Positions 33,667-46,913 of a stretch of DNA of 64,000 bases are shown one piece after another. The DNA comes from Lepidurus packardi. Lineage: Eukaryota > Arthropoda > Branchiopoda > Notostraca > Triopsidae. The notes under the pieces are model-generated. The model was not told where the DNA came from and ran no database searches. It saw nothing but the letters and a program-made list of their open reading frames with translations. Position 1 is the stretch's first letter, and each line of letters begins with the position of its first letter. The stretch covers positions 9,114,001 to 9,178,000 of the forward strand of contig JAKZAN010000007.1 in the NCBI GenBank assembly GCA_023053545.1, in the 5' to 3' direction. The position numbers and the translations under genes were made by a program.

Positions 33667-36600
33667 TTACAGGTCCAAATGACGGTACAGTCTCCTCGAC
33701 TTTTCTCTCTTTTGCCCTTTGTTGTGTTTTTTCCATGGTTTATCAACTTGCTCTCCTTCTGCTGTCTTTTTTGGCCTGCAAAAACGAAAGAACCAAACAA
33801 AATTAGACCCAATTTCCTTTAAAATCCCACTCGCAGAATGGAACGATTACCTATGAAGGCTGGCATGGGCCTCAACATGGGAAGATTGTATCCCAGTACC
33901 AGCAATGATGGCCGATCCCGCACTGTGAGCCCCAACAGACTTGGAACCGAAAAATGAGGCGTCAACCGTACTCGCAGATTGTCCAAAATTGACCTAAAAT
34001 CAAATATTGATTTTAAAAATGTCTCTCACAAGTAGAAAGCAAATAAATACCTAAATATAATACAAATAAGTAACTATTAGTCATATAAAGTACAATGGAA
34101 CCTCTCTTAACGAGCATAATTCGTTCCAGAATCTTGCTCGTTATGTGAAACACTCGTTAAGCGAAACTGATGAGTCCCTCACAAGTGACTCATACGTTAC
34201 GTGGCTTCCCTTTCTGCGTCACTCGTTACGCGAAATGTCGCTCGTTAAGGGAGCAATTTTTTCAAATTTTTTTTGGCTCGTTATGCGAATTACTCATTAT
34301 GAGAGGTGCTCGTTAAGAGAGGTTCAACTGTATAAGAATAAATAAAATGTGAAATAAAAATAAATAAATATAGAATACAATAAAAATAGAATTAAGTCTG
34401 AATATAAATTAATACAAATTACAATATTATTATTAAACAATATAACCAACAATTACTCTAGTAGCCCGAATTTGCTATTGTGTATACAATATAATCTAGA
34501 CAAAAATATAATGAAACCTGAATATGGATAATAAAAAAAAAAAAAAAAAAAAAAAAAACGCAATTACTCTAGTTGCCCGAATTTGGTGTTGTGTAGGCTG
34601 AGGAGCTTTCTTCGTAGGTTCCCGTGTCTGCCCCATCACATGACCTTTGGCTTGGTACTCCTTCGCATCCATTCCAGGCGGTGCTTTACAGTGCAAAATC
34701 CTGCCTTGTACGAAATCTTTGAGGAGTTGTCTTGAAGCTCGGGATTGGTCAGGCACTCCATGCACCGTCATAAACCCTCTGCAAACTAATCCAAATGTAT
34801 TTAAATGAATTATTACGATTTTTCTTCTCTTTAAAGCTTTTTTTCTCTTGAAAGATTTCTTCTCTTTAAAGATTTTTAGTATAACTTACAAGCTAGCGCG
34901 TTAAGAAACTCATCTGCAGTGGGAGGAGTATCTTCTGCCTCGCCTTCTGAAGGCGGAGGCAAGAAAAGCCCATATTTGTCTTGAAGTACATTCCTAGGTA
35001 CTAATGGAGTAATGATGGCTGCTGGTCCACGAGGTTCTCGCATGTGATCTGATGACAAAATGCCCCAAACGAGCATTTCATGCTTGGAACTAAGCACGCT
35101 AGGCATAACAAGGCCAGGACAATCGCACAAACAGATGTCTGTACCCAAGGCGAACGTCTAAATGATGGCAAATGAGTTTTATGAAGACAATTCGTGAACG
35201 AAAATAAACCAAGAATTATAATTCATTCTTTTTCTACTTGAAAGTGTTTCGTTTTGCCTGGAGTGGCGGAAACAGCTGCCTTCTTAGCGTGAATCAAGGA
35301 ATTGAGAGTCGAACTTTTGCCCACGTTGGGATAGCCAACTAAACCAATGACACTGCGTTGTTCTTTTTCTTCTTCAGTTCTCCATTGAGGTCTGGAAGAG
35401 GCAGCTAAACGCCTGAATAGTTCAACTAGGTCGTCACTGGAAAGTAGACGGCCTGAATACATCCAATCTTCTTCTTCTGGATGAGTTTTTTCCGTCAAAT
35501 TCAGGCTTGACATGTCAGGAATCTTTTCTTGTTCGACTACGTTGTCATTTTCTGCTTTCTCATCTTCTTCTTCCTCCTCTACATCCTCCTCTCTTTCCAA
35601 ATCTTCTTCCTCTTCGTCTTCATTGCTCTCTTCGTCTTCGTCACCATCGCTTTCTTCTTCTTCGTCGTCGCCATTTCTTGCACGAACCACTGCGAAAGGA
35701 AAACAAATAAATTCAGTTCAAAATGAGTTAGAATTTGTAAAGGACTTTGGAATTTTCTGGAATTTGGTAAAGGACCCAACTCACGTTCTTTTTTCTGATC
35801 TTCAATTTCCTTCAGCGCTGAATAAAAAGCCACAGGTAAAGAAATGGATTTGAAGTAACTAGCCCACATGCTGCGCTGTTTCTGTGTCAGGAAATCGGCT
35901 TTGTTGAGCAAAACCAGATTCACTTTATGGGGACTCAGCGATTTCACATAATCTTCCAGGTCTGGGCAACGAAACAACAATGGGTGACGAGCATCCACAA
36001 TCTGTACCACCACCTCACTAAAACCAAACAAATAGAAATTATTGATGCAATTTTTTAAGATTCTTTTCTTTCAAATTCTTTTTTTAATACAATTTTTTAC
36101 TCAAGTTTTACAAAAGTTAAGCTACACAGAATTACTTTATATAATATAACTTAATATACTATTAACTTATATATTAACTTATTTAATATAATATTAACTT
36201 ATTTATTATAATATTAACTTATTTAATATATTAACTTATATATTATATATTAACTTAATATAACTTAATATACTTTAGTTAAGCTATACAAAATTACTTG
36301 TTTAGCAAGTTTAATTAAATGACTAGAATTTTATAAAATTTTGAAAATATTGTAAATAATTTGGAAATTGTAATACATGTATGGAAATAATTGTAAAATT
36401 GCACAGAATTTGGTAAATAATGGTATAGAATTGTAATGAATACCTTTTCTCAACTACACGCCACAATTGTCGCCAAAAGTCTAAATTCTTCTCGAAAGGA
36501 GTCAAGATAAGACCATGTTCTTCGCTCAGTAAAGCCATATGTCTCCTCCATTCCAGAAAGGCCTGCCGTTCAATGCTAATTAGCTCTTCGGTTGTCATTC

Positions 36601-37084
36601 CTGAAGTCCAGGCAGGACGACGAGGGATTCTTAACCATGCTGGAGCTTCAGCTTGTGCTTTAGAGGCAACGTCTTTCCCAGTATTTGTAGCAACAGCTTG
36701 TGTGGGTTGCACAAACGCTATGTTGAGCTTTTCGGCCTAGAGAAACAGTCAATTTCCTTTTTTTTCAACTCGAAATATGAAACTTACGATGAATTCGGTG
36801 CCAGCAAGCTCAGCAGTTGTCAGAAAGTCATCTAATTGCGACTGTTCAGTTACAGACTGCAAGTTAAGTCTTCCCCAATCATAACCATCGGCTAAATCTG
36901 AAGTATGTAACTAGAAATATAAGAAAAGAATAGAAATTCGAATCGAATAGCCTAGAAAAAGAAACATAATTGTACTTACCACTGTTTCATTCTTGCGCCC
37001 TCTCATGCGGTTTCCTCTAAACCTGTCACGAATTATAGCTTTCCCTAAATTACTCCCACCTTTTTCTATATTTCTTTTCCCCAT
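33667..37084 (-). CDS. LSG1: LSG1, large-subunit GTPase 1 (60S export / NMD3 release)
   Basis: Minus-strand exons: 37084-36980, 36910-36788, 36736-36444, 36017-35785, 35689-35238, 35157-34890, 34785-34568, 33993-33851, 33775-33667. Phases agree; 647 residues (human 658). The start MGKRN is preceded by an in-frame TTG only. Order of GTPase motifs is circularly permuted, as expected for the YlqF/LSG1 class: VVQIVDARHPL and G4 NKAD in exon 4, then G1 GYPNVGKSS in exon 5, then G3 DCPG in exon 6. An acidic Asp/Glu-rich insert between G4 and G1 (exon 5) is typical of LSG1. RGFMTVHGVPDQSRASRQLLKD and a basic tail KPWKKHNKGKKREKSRRL close the protein. It releases the adaptor NMD3 from cytoplasmic pre-60S subunits. 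A small DNA transposon sits in the intron at 33994-34567, and intron 3 holds an AT repeat. Confidence 0.95.
34093..34330. mobile_element. MITE with pogo/Tigger-like terminal inverted repeats
   Basis: A 238 bp non-coding element flanked by TA on both sides (34091-34092 and 34331-34332), consistent with a TA target-site duplication. Ends are inverted repeats of ~24 bp sharing GAACCTCTCTTAACGAGC, with about three mismatches. The interior keeps repeating CTCGTTA-type words in both orientations, so the whole unit could fold. The terminal sequence resembles pogo/Tigger families; family assignment is inference. It is intronic in LSG1. Confidence 0.85.
36110..36290. repeat. AT-rich tandem repeat (TTAACTTATTTAATATAA-like)
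   Basis: Short-period repeats of TATTAACTTAT in LSG1 intron 3. No other feature seen. Confidence 0.8.
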
Positions 37085-37454
37085 TTCAAGACACAATCTA
37101 TAAACTTTTTACTTAAAACACGTGCACGTCCTACGATGTTGACGTTTCGAAACGTACTGACAATGACAAGCCACGCCACCTAACGTATAACACTAAAACG
37201 CTAAACACGGCGCCAAGTTCGAATCTTTCCAATGGCATTTCCTTAATACACACAGCTGTGACTCGGTAAAAACCCGATTTTACTGACAAACTTCCATTTT
37301 CTTTATCGCAAGAAACGAAATATACAGAACCATTCTCAATAAGCAAATAACCTCTTTTCTGTAAACAAACACAACTCCCTACCTACAGCCACCCTCCAGT
37401 TAATAAAGACCCGAGAGTTGCCTAAACTTTGCTTCCCCATCTCAAAAGAAACTC

Positions 37455-40400
37455 TCAACTTTCCTCCTTTTCCGCTAGGGCTTCCATAGACAACTGCTTC
37501 CATCTGTCCAGATTGGATAAACAACCATCTAACATGGGTTTCGTTTCAGGAATAAGTTGATATAGTAAATCGTAACACGGTATGCAAATCCCTTTGATGA
37601 AATCCACCTGCAAAATTTGAACATTAACTAAGCAATTGAGGTCAATTTCATTACTTGTGAAGCAGGCTGCAGTTCTGGCTTGTACCGATCCATCATTGCA
37701 ATCGGTTGTCGGCCAGCATCACGTTCAGCGTCACCCTACGTGACATAAATATAAATATAAACAAATACAATATAAACAAATACAATATAAACAAATACAA
37801 TATAAACACATACAATATAAACAAAAAATATAAACATAAATAAAAGTAAAAAAATACAAATATAAATATACAAAGCGTTCCATATTGAAATCAACAAAAT
37901 TAAGAAAATTTGAACTTCACCTGGTCATAAAATTCTTCAAAAATAACCTTCACGGTTTCAGCCTGGATATCCCATGGCTTCGAACTAGCACTAAGATCCG
38001 AGGCCGTCATGGCCATAGCTTGGACTAATTGACGATGCTCGGCGTTTTCCCAACTGAACTCTTTTTTCTCGACGATCGAAGCCAAACGAGCTTTATTCGG
38101 GAAGAAAATTGCCAAATCCGTCGCTAGAATGCAGTGTTTAATATAATCTAGTATGGTTTTGTACTCCTCGCTGCTCAACTGAGCAAAAATGTTATGTCCG
38201 TTCTAATCATACGTAACATTAAAATACGATTGAGAAGTATATATAAAGCTCACTTGCTGTAATATCGTAACCGTTTGGTTGAAGTGATGATGTTCCATTG
38301 TGGAAGTGGTGTACATGGCGGCTAAGGGCGATGCAGATTCTAACATGAACTTGTTACTTTTCCCTCGATGGTCCAAATCATGGCATAAAGACCCAACAAA
38401 CAGGGCTAATCCCTAGATTAATTATTAGAAAATGATAATTTTAAATTTTCTTTAAGCTTCTTGGCATGATGGTTATTTACTTCCAAGGTGGTGAACGTCT
38501 CGGGGGCGTGTTTAACGATTGCGTACATGGCATTGGCTACAGAGAATCCATGTGCCCAATTATGATAAGGAACTCGACGATAATTCTTCCGTACAGTTAA
38601 CACAAATCTAATGAGTGCCTCACGACTGAACCGTGTGAGACCAAACAAGTCTGTAAACATCATAACTGCACACCGCGCTTTGGCAACGTCATTCAAATTA
38701 AACGGGCTGAAATAAAATCTGTCCAGAAAAACAAAAAAACACATTAGTTTTCACCTTCTTATCAAACTTTAATTCTATTAAATCTATACGTTTTTCTAAA
38801 TCTGCTAATTCTATTAGAATCAATTAACACTACTAAACTGTATTTTTTAGTATCTTATAATATCTTTTAATACTTTTATCTAAATCTGCTAATTCTATTA
38901 GAATAAATTAACTCTACTAATCTGTGTTTTTTTAATATCTAGTAATTTATTATTTTAAAGCCATGGTGTACTGCAAGTTGATAATTTTTTTGTCAAAAGA
39001 TGGCACTGCTGTCAAACTCCTATATCATGAGAACGCAGTAATTTTAAACAGAAATTTAAAAAGAAATTTAAGGATATAGTTGAAAAATATTATCCTTTCC
39101 ATCGTTAACTTTCTTTTAAAATTTGTGGCGAAAGTTACTGCAATCTCACTACATAAGTCAACACGTTCTCCGGATTTAGTTACCAACGTACGTAATGTAT
39201 CCCGGAGTTCAATATTTACACTAGTGTGTCACTGTCTAACAATGAATTTTTATTTTTTTCAGCTGGTGGAGTGAAAGTGCAAGTTTTAACGTTTCTCATC
39301 AACTTTCGTTGATGAGAATCGTTAACCTAACCTAATCTAACCTAACCTAAACTAATTCATTTCCAATCCAACAACAATTTTCAACCCGAGTTACACCCAT
39401 TTATCATTCTTTTTCCGGAGAACGTTTTGCAACAATAATACACACTAGTGTCAATTTTATCTCCGAGTTCCGAAACTGGAGAACCTGTTGATATAAGTGG
39501 GTAGTGACACAACTGCCATCTTGTGATACAAATATCAACTACTTGCAGAACACCGTGGCCTTAATCTACGAAAACCTCAATGACTTTAACTTACTTTTAA
39601 TTCAAGCTCTCGAATCTCATGAATTATTAGATCTAATTACTATGCTGCTTAGGAATAAGTTAAGCTTGGGAATGAACTGCTTACTGTCATTAGCCTCATA
39701 AATAATTGATCCATTGGTCGGATAAGAGGAAGTTGATTCCGTTAGAGGAACCAACACAAAGAAAACCAACACAAACAAGAAAAGCGTAATATACTCGTCG
39801 ATGTTGAGAGGCATTTCATCTTGGGAAACGACTTGCTTCACCGCAGATACTTCTTCTTCGGAACAGGAGTTGTGGTAGGATAAGACTTCCAAGGCGACCC
39901 TGTATTTCTGTTCGGATCGCTTGATCTTATCATAGAGTTTGGCGTGGTGCAGAGCTAAACCACAGTAGACCGCAAACATTTCAAAGGCTTCTTCATCCTG
40001 GGCTGTGAAACCATGTCCTTTCATTTTGTTAACCATCTGCACCACTCCAATGATTTCCCCACGGATAAAGATGGGCATACATAAGATGGTGCGCGTATGG
40101 TAGCCTGTTTGCTGATCTACAGCACGGTTGAAACGAGGGTCGCCATAAGCATCCGGTATGTTAAGTACTTGGCCGGTTAACGCCACTTGCCCTGCTATTC
40201 CTGTGCCTAACGGAAACCTAAAATCCCCCAAAGAAACCAAAAACCAAAACAAGGAAATCCGTCCGGATTACACAACGAAATTCCTATAAGGAACAGAAAA
40301 ATCTGAATTTTTTTCTTCATTTTGCTTACCGTATTTCTTTGCCACTTTGTCGCTCTTCTGTGGTTGTCTTAACCCCACCTCCCATATCGAAAATCCGAGC

Positions 40401-43400
40401 GTAAAGTTCCTTCGCTTTATGGTCGACGAGAAACAAAGAAGCTCGGTCTGCGTCAACCAACTTTTGAGCGAAATTCATGACTTTGGTAATCAGCATGTCC
40501 ATACTAACCATATCTTGAAAAATTGACCTAATACAAACACATTACTACCGGTAAAGCGACTGTTATTGACTGTAATTTCGAAATTTAAGTTTCTGTTATT
40601 GATTTTACTTGACTACAGTAAGTAGAAATTGCTGCAATCTTCGTTGGCGATTCATGGCGTGGTACATGTCAGCGTAATGAAGGGCCATTCCGCCCCAGAC
40701 TAGATAGGAAGCCACGATTTCTTCATCTTCTTCGTAAAAGTTGATATCTATGATTGGGTATGTAGGTTTACGATACAATTCCAGGATGGCACACAAACTC
40801 CCATTGGACTGCAGAATCGGCGCTACCAAGACCGAAACTCCATCCTCCTAGAATTGAATCACTGAATCTCAAATGTTTCCTAAAAACTGGTCTAAATATA
40901 AAATGTTCTTATTTAAGGTCTTTATGAATGAAAGGGATAAAAGAAGCAGTTTACACGAACAATTACCCCAAACTTATCTCCCATAATAACGCTAGAAAAG
41001 GCCATTGAAATTAAGCCAAGCCTATAGGAAGAGTTTTCAACCGCCCGGGGCGTTGATATAGCTCTGAATTGTGGTAACAAACACAATAACTATAATTAAT
41101 TCTCATGGTATAATGCTGTGTAAACTAAATACTTGACTCAGAGCCAAGTAGTTACGAAAACGCACGTGCCGTTTGCATTCTGGGTTACAAAATATCCTAT
41201 TGTTTACCTTCATGAAGGCTACTGTAAACAAGTCCCTCTCAAGGCGGGTGGGAGGAGCTTTATAAGAGGTAGTACACTCACCTCACTGCAATCAGATCCT
41301 TCAGGAAAGCGGGAGTCAAGTTTACGGCAATCATCGACACGGAACATGTTTTTGGTCTTGGAAACGTAGTATGCGAGTGTCATTTGACCCACGGTGTCGA
41401 GTTCTTCCTCTATGGTAGGTTCGACTGGGGTTGCTTTGGAGTGGTTGAAGAAAATGCCTTGGATGGCAGGCGAGGGGGGTGGCGTAGTCTTGTCCTGACT
41501 TAAAAGGAAGGGTTGAATGGCGGCGACATTATCCGGAACAGGCGGTGTTTCAGGCGGCGTACCGTAGAATGCGAATTTACTAGCTAAATTGGATGCTATA
41601 GATTCTACGGAAGATTCTTCATCGTAGCGGTAGAGACGACCCGTTTCAGAATCGTATAATTGCAGTATAAAACCATCGGCCCCCACTGACGAGGCGATGC
41701 ATGCGGATAACTCGTAAAGAACTCGGCCCGGATGGGGATGTGACGCTAACGAATTGGTCAATTCTTGCAGCATGCGGCACTTGTCTGCGTGTACACAAAA
41801 CTGCCAAGAAGATATCGCGGATAGGTTATAATTATAATTACATGCTTAGGAGATTAGAAACTAAGAACTATTATATCAAAGCTTTACCTACGCTCGTAGT
41901 TTTAATTTATTGCACGATTTGTGAGATAATGGCGCTCTGACAGTTCAAACGTCAAATGAGCGTCCCCACTTTTAGCGCGAAATTCAAAATTTTGGGCGTG
42001 GAAAGCTCTCTAACGGTAACAAAACAATCTCTCTTCCTAACTTTCGGCGTTATATGACTTTATTAAGACACAACAACGTATCAGCTTCTATATATTGGCT
42101 TAGGAATACGTCTAGTACTATGGGGCATAAAACAACGTTGCAAACGCGGGGATGTCCCCAACGGTTTAGGCGCGCAATTCAAAACTTGTGGCGGGTAAAT
42201 CCATGACGTCACGTGACTCTATTTTTCCCGTTGCAGAACAACAAAATATATATAGTGTTGCCTCCCTTTTCGTGGGCTTCTCACAAGTGCGAGAGCATCT
42301 CTTAATACAATAAACTCTTAACTAATACAATAAACTCTTAACTAATACATTAAACCCTTAACTAGTACAATAAACTCTTAACTAATACCATAAACTCTTA
42401 ACTAATACAACAAACTCTTAACTAATACAACAAACTCTTAACTAATACAGTAAACTCTTAACTAATACAATAAACTCTTAACTAATATATTAAACTCTTA
42501 GCTAATACAATAAACTCTTAACTAATACAATAAACTCTTAACTAATACCATAAAATCTTAACTAATACCATAAACTCTTAACTAATACAATAAACTCTTA
42601 ACATCGTTCCGTTGTAATGTGGAGTTTGTGTACTATTGATTCGAGTCCCACTGGGAAGGTTTCCCTAACTAGCCATCTCGTTTTGCTAACTTTTTCCCAG
42701 CTATAATTTCTGTGAATCGTTAAAATGACACATATATGTCTACAGGGAACATTATATTGACCCAACTGCCTCCCTTGATTGGTCGCACACCAAAAAAAAA
42801 AGATAAAAATTCTTAGAAAGATAAGAATAGTTTCGTTTTTACCTTCCATCGCGAAAGACTGGTCTTTCGCGTCTGATTTTCCTTTTTCACCCTCTGGCTC
42901 CGTCGTATGATCCACTTTTCCAGACGTTCGACTTCGACGTGATCGAGCACAAATTCTTCGAGCGCTTGAGGATTCTCTGCTAAAAAGCTCCGCACTTGAT
43001 CCAATGTAATACCTACGGATATTTCAAGGAATAGTGATAAAAATGGGGTTGGGAATCTCAGTTGACTCAATCTCATTTCCAACCACTCACGTTGAGACAA
43101 AAATCAACTTGGGACTTGAGGAAACCCACTTCAACTATTACTCAGCTAATCAATTTCTCACCTGCCATTTTTATTTGTCACGTGCACATTGAACCAAACT
43201 CAACACAGATAATAAACTGCCCCAGGCCACTGTCGAGCTCACTATGCTCGATCCGTCTCTGTCTCTGGCATCCCAAGTTTGTGCAAGGATGTTGGGGAGT
43301 GACTGTGACTCCACCCCCTCATTTCCTTTCCTGAACATAGGCTTATAAACCCTATATAACTTTAGGCTCTGCAAAGTAAACTTTTCCAGGTGTCTACCTC

Positions 43401-43801
43401 CCCCTATGAATCAATATGTTCCCTAATCCCCCCTGCAAACTCCTACCCCCCTCTTCCTTCCACTTCGACTAACCTTTATCGAAAAAACATGATAAAAAGT
43501 GAGGCATTCAGTCACGCACTATTATATACTGTAGTTATATCTCAAGTTCCCATTCCTTCTGCACTCTAGCGATGAGAATTGAATCGTAGAGTAGGTTTAT
43601 ACATTATACCTGACAAAACTGGCCTTTTGATCGTTGGAACGCGTCTAGAGCGAGAACTCGGAGCAGGCGGGGCTTTCGGAGGCGGGGCTTCGGGTCGACG
43701 AAGGAGTTTGGGCTGAAACTGGTGACGTACAAGTGGAGACGTCAATGAGGTCAACTTGTGATTAGCCGGGCTCCATAGCTCAGTTTCCGGCTCGCGGGTC
43801 A
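37455..43801 (-). CDS. PDE10A: PDE10A-type dual-GAF cyclic nucleotide phosphodiesterase (5' end not found)
   Basis: Minus-strand exons: 43801-43610, 43012-42843, 41800-41282, 40847-40609, 40527-40330, 40217-39795, 38718-38481, 38412-38254, 38202-37921, 37735-37655, 37607-37455; at least 883 residues. The upstream part has a Pro-rich stretch, then [16 protein letters not shown] and [10 protein letters not shown], the N-terminal block of PDE10. GAF-A spans 41800-40609 ([20 protein letters not shown]). GAF-B spans 40527-39795 ([39 protein letters not shown]). The catalytic domain has [14 protein letters not shown] and TASDL for the metal ligands and [14 protein letters not shown] with the invariant glutamine. 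It hydrolyses cAMP and c[11 protein letters not shown] and RRVPYHNW favour PDE10 over PDE5/6/11. The first listed exon starts at phase 1, so one or more 5' exons with the start codon lie upstream, probably in 43.8-46.9 kb. Confidence 0.92.
37741..37865. repeat. Microsatellite-like (ATATAAACAAATACA)n
   Basis: A ~15 bp unit repeated about six times in the PDE10A intron between 37736 and 37920. Confidence 0.85.
39158..39492. mobile_element. MITE family with internal TTAGG tract, copy 2
   Basis: Ends form an imperfect ~19 bp inverted repeat (TCAACACGTTCTCCGGATTT against ATCAACAGGTTCTCCAGTTT). The interior holds CCTAA repeats around 39328-39355 (TTAGG on the other strand), a hairpin TCTCATCAAC/GTTGATGAGA, and TAGTGTGTCA words. 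The whole element aligns by eye to the one at 16415-16743 in inverse orientation. It is intronic in the PDE10A gene and encodes nothing. Confidence 0.8.
42297..42602. repeat. 20 bp tandem repeat, ~15 copies
   Basis: Unit TAATACAATAAACTCTTAAC, with single-base variants (ACAACA, ACCATA, ACATTA). It lies in the PDE10A intron between 41801 and 42842. Confidence 0.97.
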
Positions 43802-46800
43802 CTAACCAAAATGAGGACAAAAGGACATTATTATTTCAGTCATAGCAAGCGGCTTAAATTACAAAATTTAAAACGATTTCCGGCGATTAACAACACGCAA
43901 AGAAGCAGTAGCTCACGAGGAAGATTGATGTACAAACTGTACGACTTTAAATGAGATTGACCAGGAAAAACTATGAAGAAAGGGTGCTGAACGCTACAGT
44001 TTTAAGCCTATAGGAAGGGTTTCCATTGGCTCGGAATAGGGTTACAACTGCGTGACCTTAACTATAGCTGCTATGGAGCTCCTAGCGAAGATTACCCAAA
44101 CTAAAGTGTCATGCTCTTCATTCAACAAGCTAACCGAGCAATAACAATTTAACCGAAAAATATTCTACTGAGTCTAAAGTAAACACATACAAATTGTTTT
44201 TTTATAGTTCACCAGAATTTCTTGTTTGGTTTATGGCAACTTTATCTACTAAAACAAAAGAGAAGCGATAAGACAGAATACTGCAGCCATTGTTTGGCAG
44301 GAAGTAATAAATTTGCTTTTTTTATGCCTCCTCCAAACAAAACTTTGTCTCGCAAAAACGAACGTGTAGGCAGAAGCTTCCGTTGTGTAAACCTTCGTCA
44401 AACAAGGACAAAAACAGATAAAACAATGTCAATAAGGACTGCTACCCGTTTTCAAGGGTGGTAAACGAAGCCTGGTTGTCATGGTAGAATCTGGTCCGTC
44501 CTTCTGTCCCCATGTGATTTGCACCTAAAAGACGAGATCATAACAGAACATCAACCCACCGCTTATCGCCTTCATAAACACTATGGTGTGAAATCGCCAC
44601 CAGGAGGCCATAAAACATTAAAATATTTACTTACAGCTACTTCAAAACCTGGAGGGATTTCCTTCACATCACTCCAGGCATTACTTGAATTCAAACTCAT
44701 CGCGCCCAAACTGTCAACAATGAAATTTGAAAAAAAAAACTCCTAAAATGATTTGAAATCTCTCGAACAATGAAAACTGTCCCCAATGCTAAAACCGTTT
44801 GAACCGCGTAGTTCCCAAATGAAACCGAAACTGCCAACAAGGAAAATTCCAAACAATGAAATCTCTTCAACAATGACATCCAACGGAGCCCACAGTACTG
44901 CGTCAATCCTGTCCTACTTTCCGAACCTACAAGCCTCATCTTAGGTGTGTCCGGTACGTACAATACATGCGTGAATCACGCAGGGAAGATACGGATGACA
45001 TTTGACAGGATTTCATTATGTGTCGTATCATTCATTTGCTTCCTGCTTGGGTTCCGAACCGCAGGATATCTACTCGCATTGTTCTGATAAACAAGACCCC
45101 CGTATGTATGTATATCTAGCCCCAAAAGATAACTAATTAGTTAGGTAATCTCTAAATGCAATACTCCCGCCGTTATTGTCAGCTTCCGGTTGCCATGACA
45201 GCGCCCCTTTTAGCTACGTCTTCTGTTACGCTTGGGTTCATCAAGTCTGGACGCTAATTGGATTCCCGAAACAAGCCCATTTCGCAACCTCTGACAAGAA
45301 AAAACACGCATGTAAAATGAAAAGACGTTCTAAAAATAGGTATTTAGATTACCTTTCCAAACGTCAGGTTCCTATACTTTTCCTTTCCTCAACCCCACAA
45401 CGTCCCCTTTTGTTCCCAGCTTATCTCCTGCAAAAGCCTAAAGACAAATAAGTAAAACCCGTTAAGGAAACGAAGTTACAGGAGGAACCGTGAAGATATG
45501 TAGCAAAGATCTAAAATAGGAAGGAAATGAAGGAACATGAGTCTTCGTTTTTTCCTTGTATAACGCTGTCCAGCAACCAGGTGTATTTTCCGCATCCAGC
45601 CTGGGAAAATGTTTGCTTTTTTCTTTCCTTCGTTTCTCTTTTTTCAACCTTGGCTGCCCCATATTATTAACCGTCGCATGGGAGGTCACGTGACTATGTA
45701 CATCAAGGCTGAAGGGGAGGGAATAGGGGAGGGGTTTGAAAAGAAAGGGGAGGAGCGAAAAACGAATCGAATGGTTTGTTTGCGTTTGGTTTGTTTCCCT
45801 CAAATTGTGTTCAACTATGTCAGATGGCGCTGCTTCCATGTGTTTTCAAGTTGCAAGTTGCTAACGGTTTTACAAACAATGGGTGTGGCATGTATCAGTT
45901 CAAATGTTAAATGTCCGTGGAAAAATCCAATCAAATGCATGAAACAATGGTCAAACAAATGGTTTTTTTACGTATGGAATAACGTAGGGAGAAAGTGGAG
46001 AAAAGGAGACGCGATTAGAATAGTGTTTTACATCGGATTGTTCGATTACTTTTAAACAGTAAAAACGGATGACAAACGGCGGGCGCGCGAGATTTGAACG
46101 CAATGAAGACGCGACTGGAAACGGTTGAGGGGCGGGGTACAAAGGAAGGAAGGGCCGAAGTTTTATTTCCTTATCGTGTTTTTTTGTTGCTCCACTTTTC
46201 CTTTTCACAATTCACAAGCTGGTAAGGGGAATTCGCTTATGTTGCTCCGTAAACGTCTTCTTGACCCCACACACACACGTGCACAAACATACTTTTTTTC
46301 AATACAACTGTTTTTTTTTCATAAGAATAGCGCTAATTCGTTAAACGCTGAGAACACCCGGACTATCATCCCCTCCTCTCTGTCACTGTTCACAAAGCGT
46401 CAATTTCTTCCTAAGCGTTTTATCGCATCTTTACCCAATCCGGGAGGGGCTCAAGGGGATAGGGTGGCCAGAGGCGTGGTTTAGGAGACATTTCTCATTT
46501 CTCACCTGAAAGCCTTCAGTATTGTTTTTGTACCCCGTCGAGTCCTTAGTTCAATCACAGTTCACTCAATAGTTCTCAAGTCGTAACGTCTTTTATCAAC
46601 TTTTTACTCCCAATCTCACTGCACACAACTTTTTTTTGTAACAGAAACAGAGGAATACGGTTTTGTAAGTGACAGAAACCCAAAAACTAAGGTAAAAGGT
46701 CACGTTTGACCTCCTTGATGAAGGTGAAAGGTGTAACGGCCCAACATTTTCGTTTGAATTTGTTTCCTCGTGATTCCGAGCTGTGTTTTCAAGTTGCGGC

Positions 46801-46913
46801 CAAGTTTTCGCGAGTCTTTGCACCAGAATTTCGGGGGAGGATTGTGTTCATTATTTCTGCGTTTCAAATCGTCCCAAGCGTAAGGAGACTTTTGCGAAGG
46901 GAAAAAGGAGGTG
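43802..46913. other. TLK-PDE10A intergenic region / PDE10A 5' intron
   Basis: No confident gene. The missing PDE10A first exon(s) should be here. 44.70-44.90 kb holds several AACAATGA words, like the field at 60.8-61.6 kb. 45821-45833 reads CAGATGGCGCTGC, close to the Drosophila CTCF core. The segment around 43990-44090 shares AAGCCTATAGGAAG with 41013-41040, a low-copy dispersed repeat. An open frame on the minus strand at 45462-45839 (start MEAAPSDIVEHNL) has no recognisable domain, and I do not call it a gene. Confidence 0.5.

Noticed and set aside
35507-35853. Plus-strand Ser/Leu-rich frames
   Set aside because: Antisense of the LSG1 acidic exon; the runs of serine come from GAA/GAG codons read backwards.
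45462-45839. Minus-strand 125-codon frame as the PDE10A first exon
   Set aside because: No phase-1 donor of good quality follows the ATG, and the peptide does not resemble a PDE10 N-terminus.
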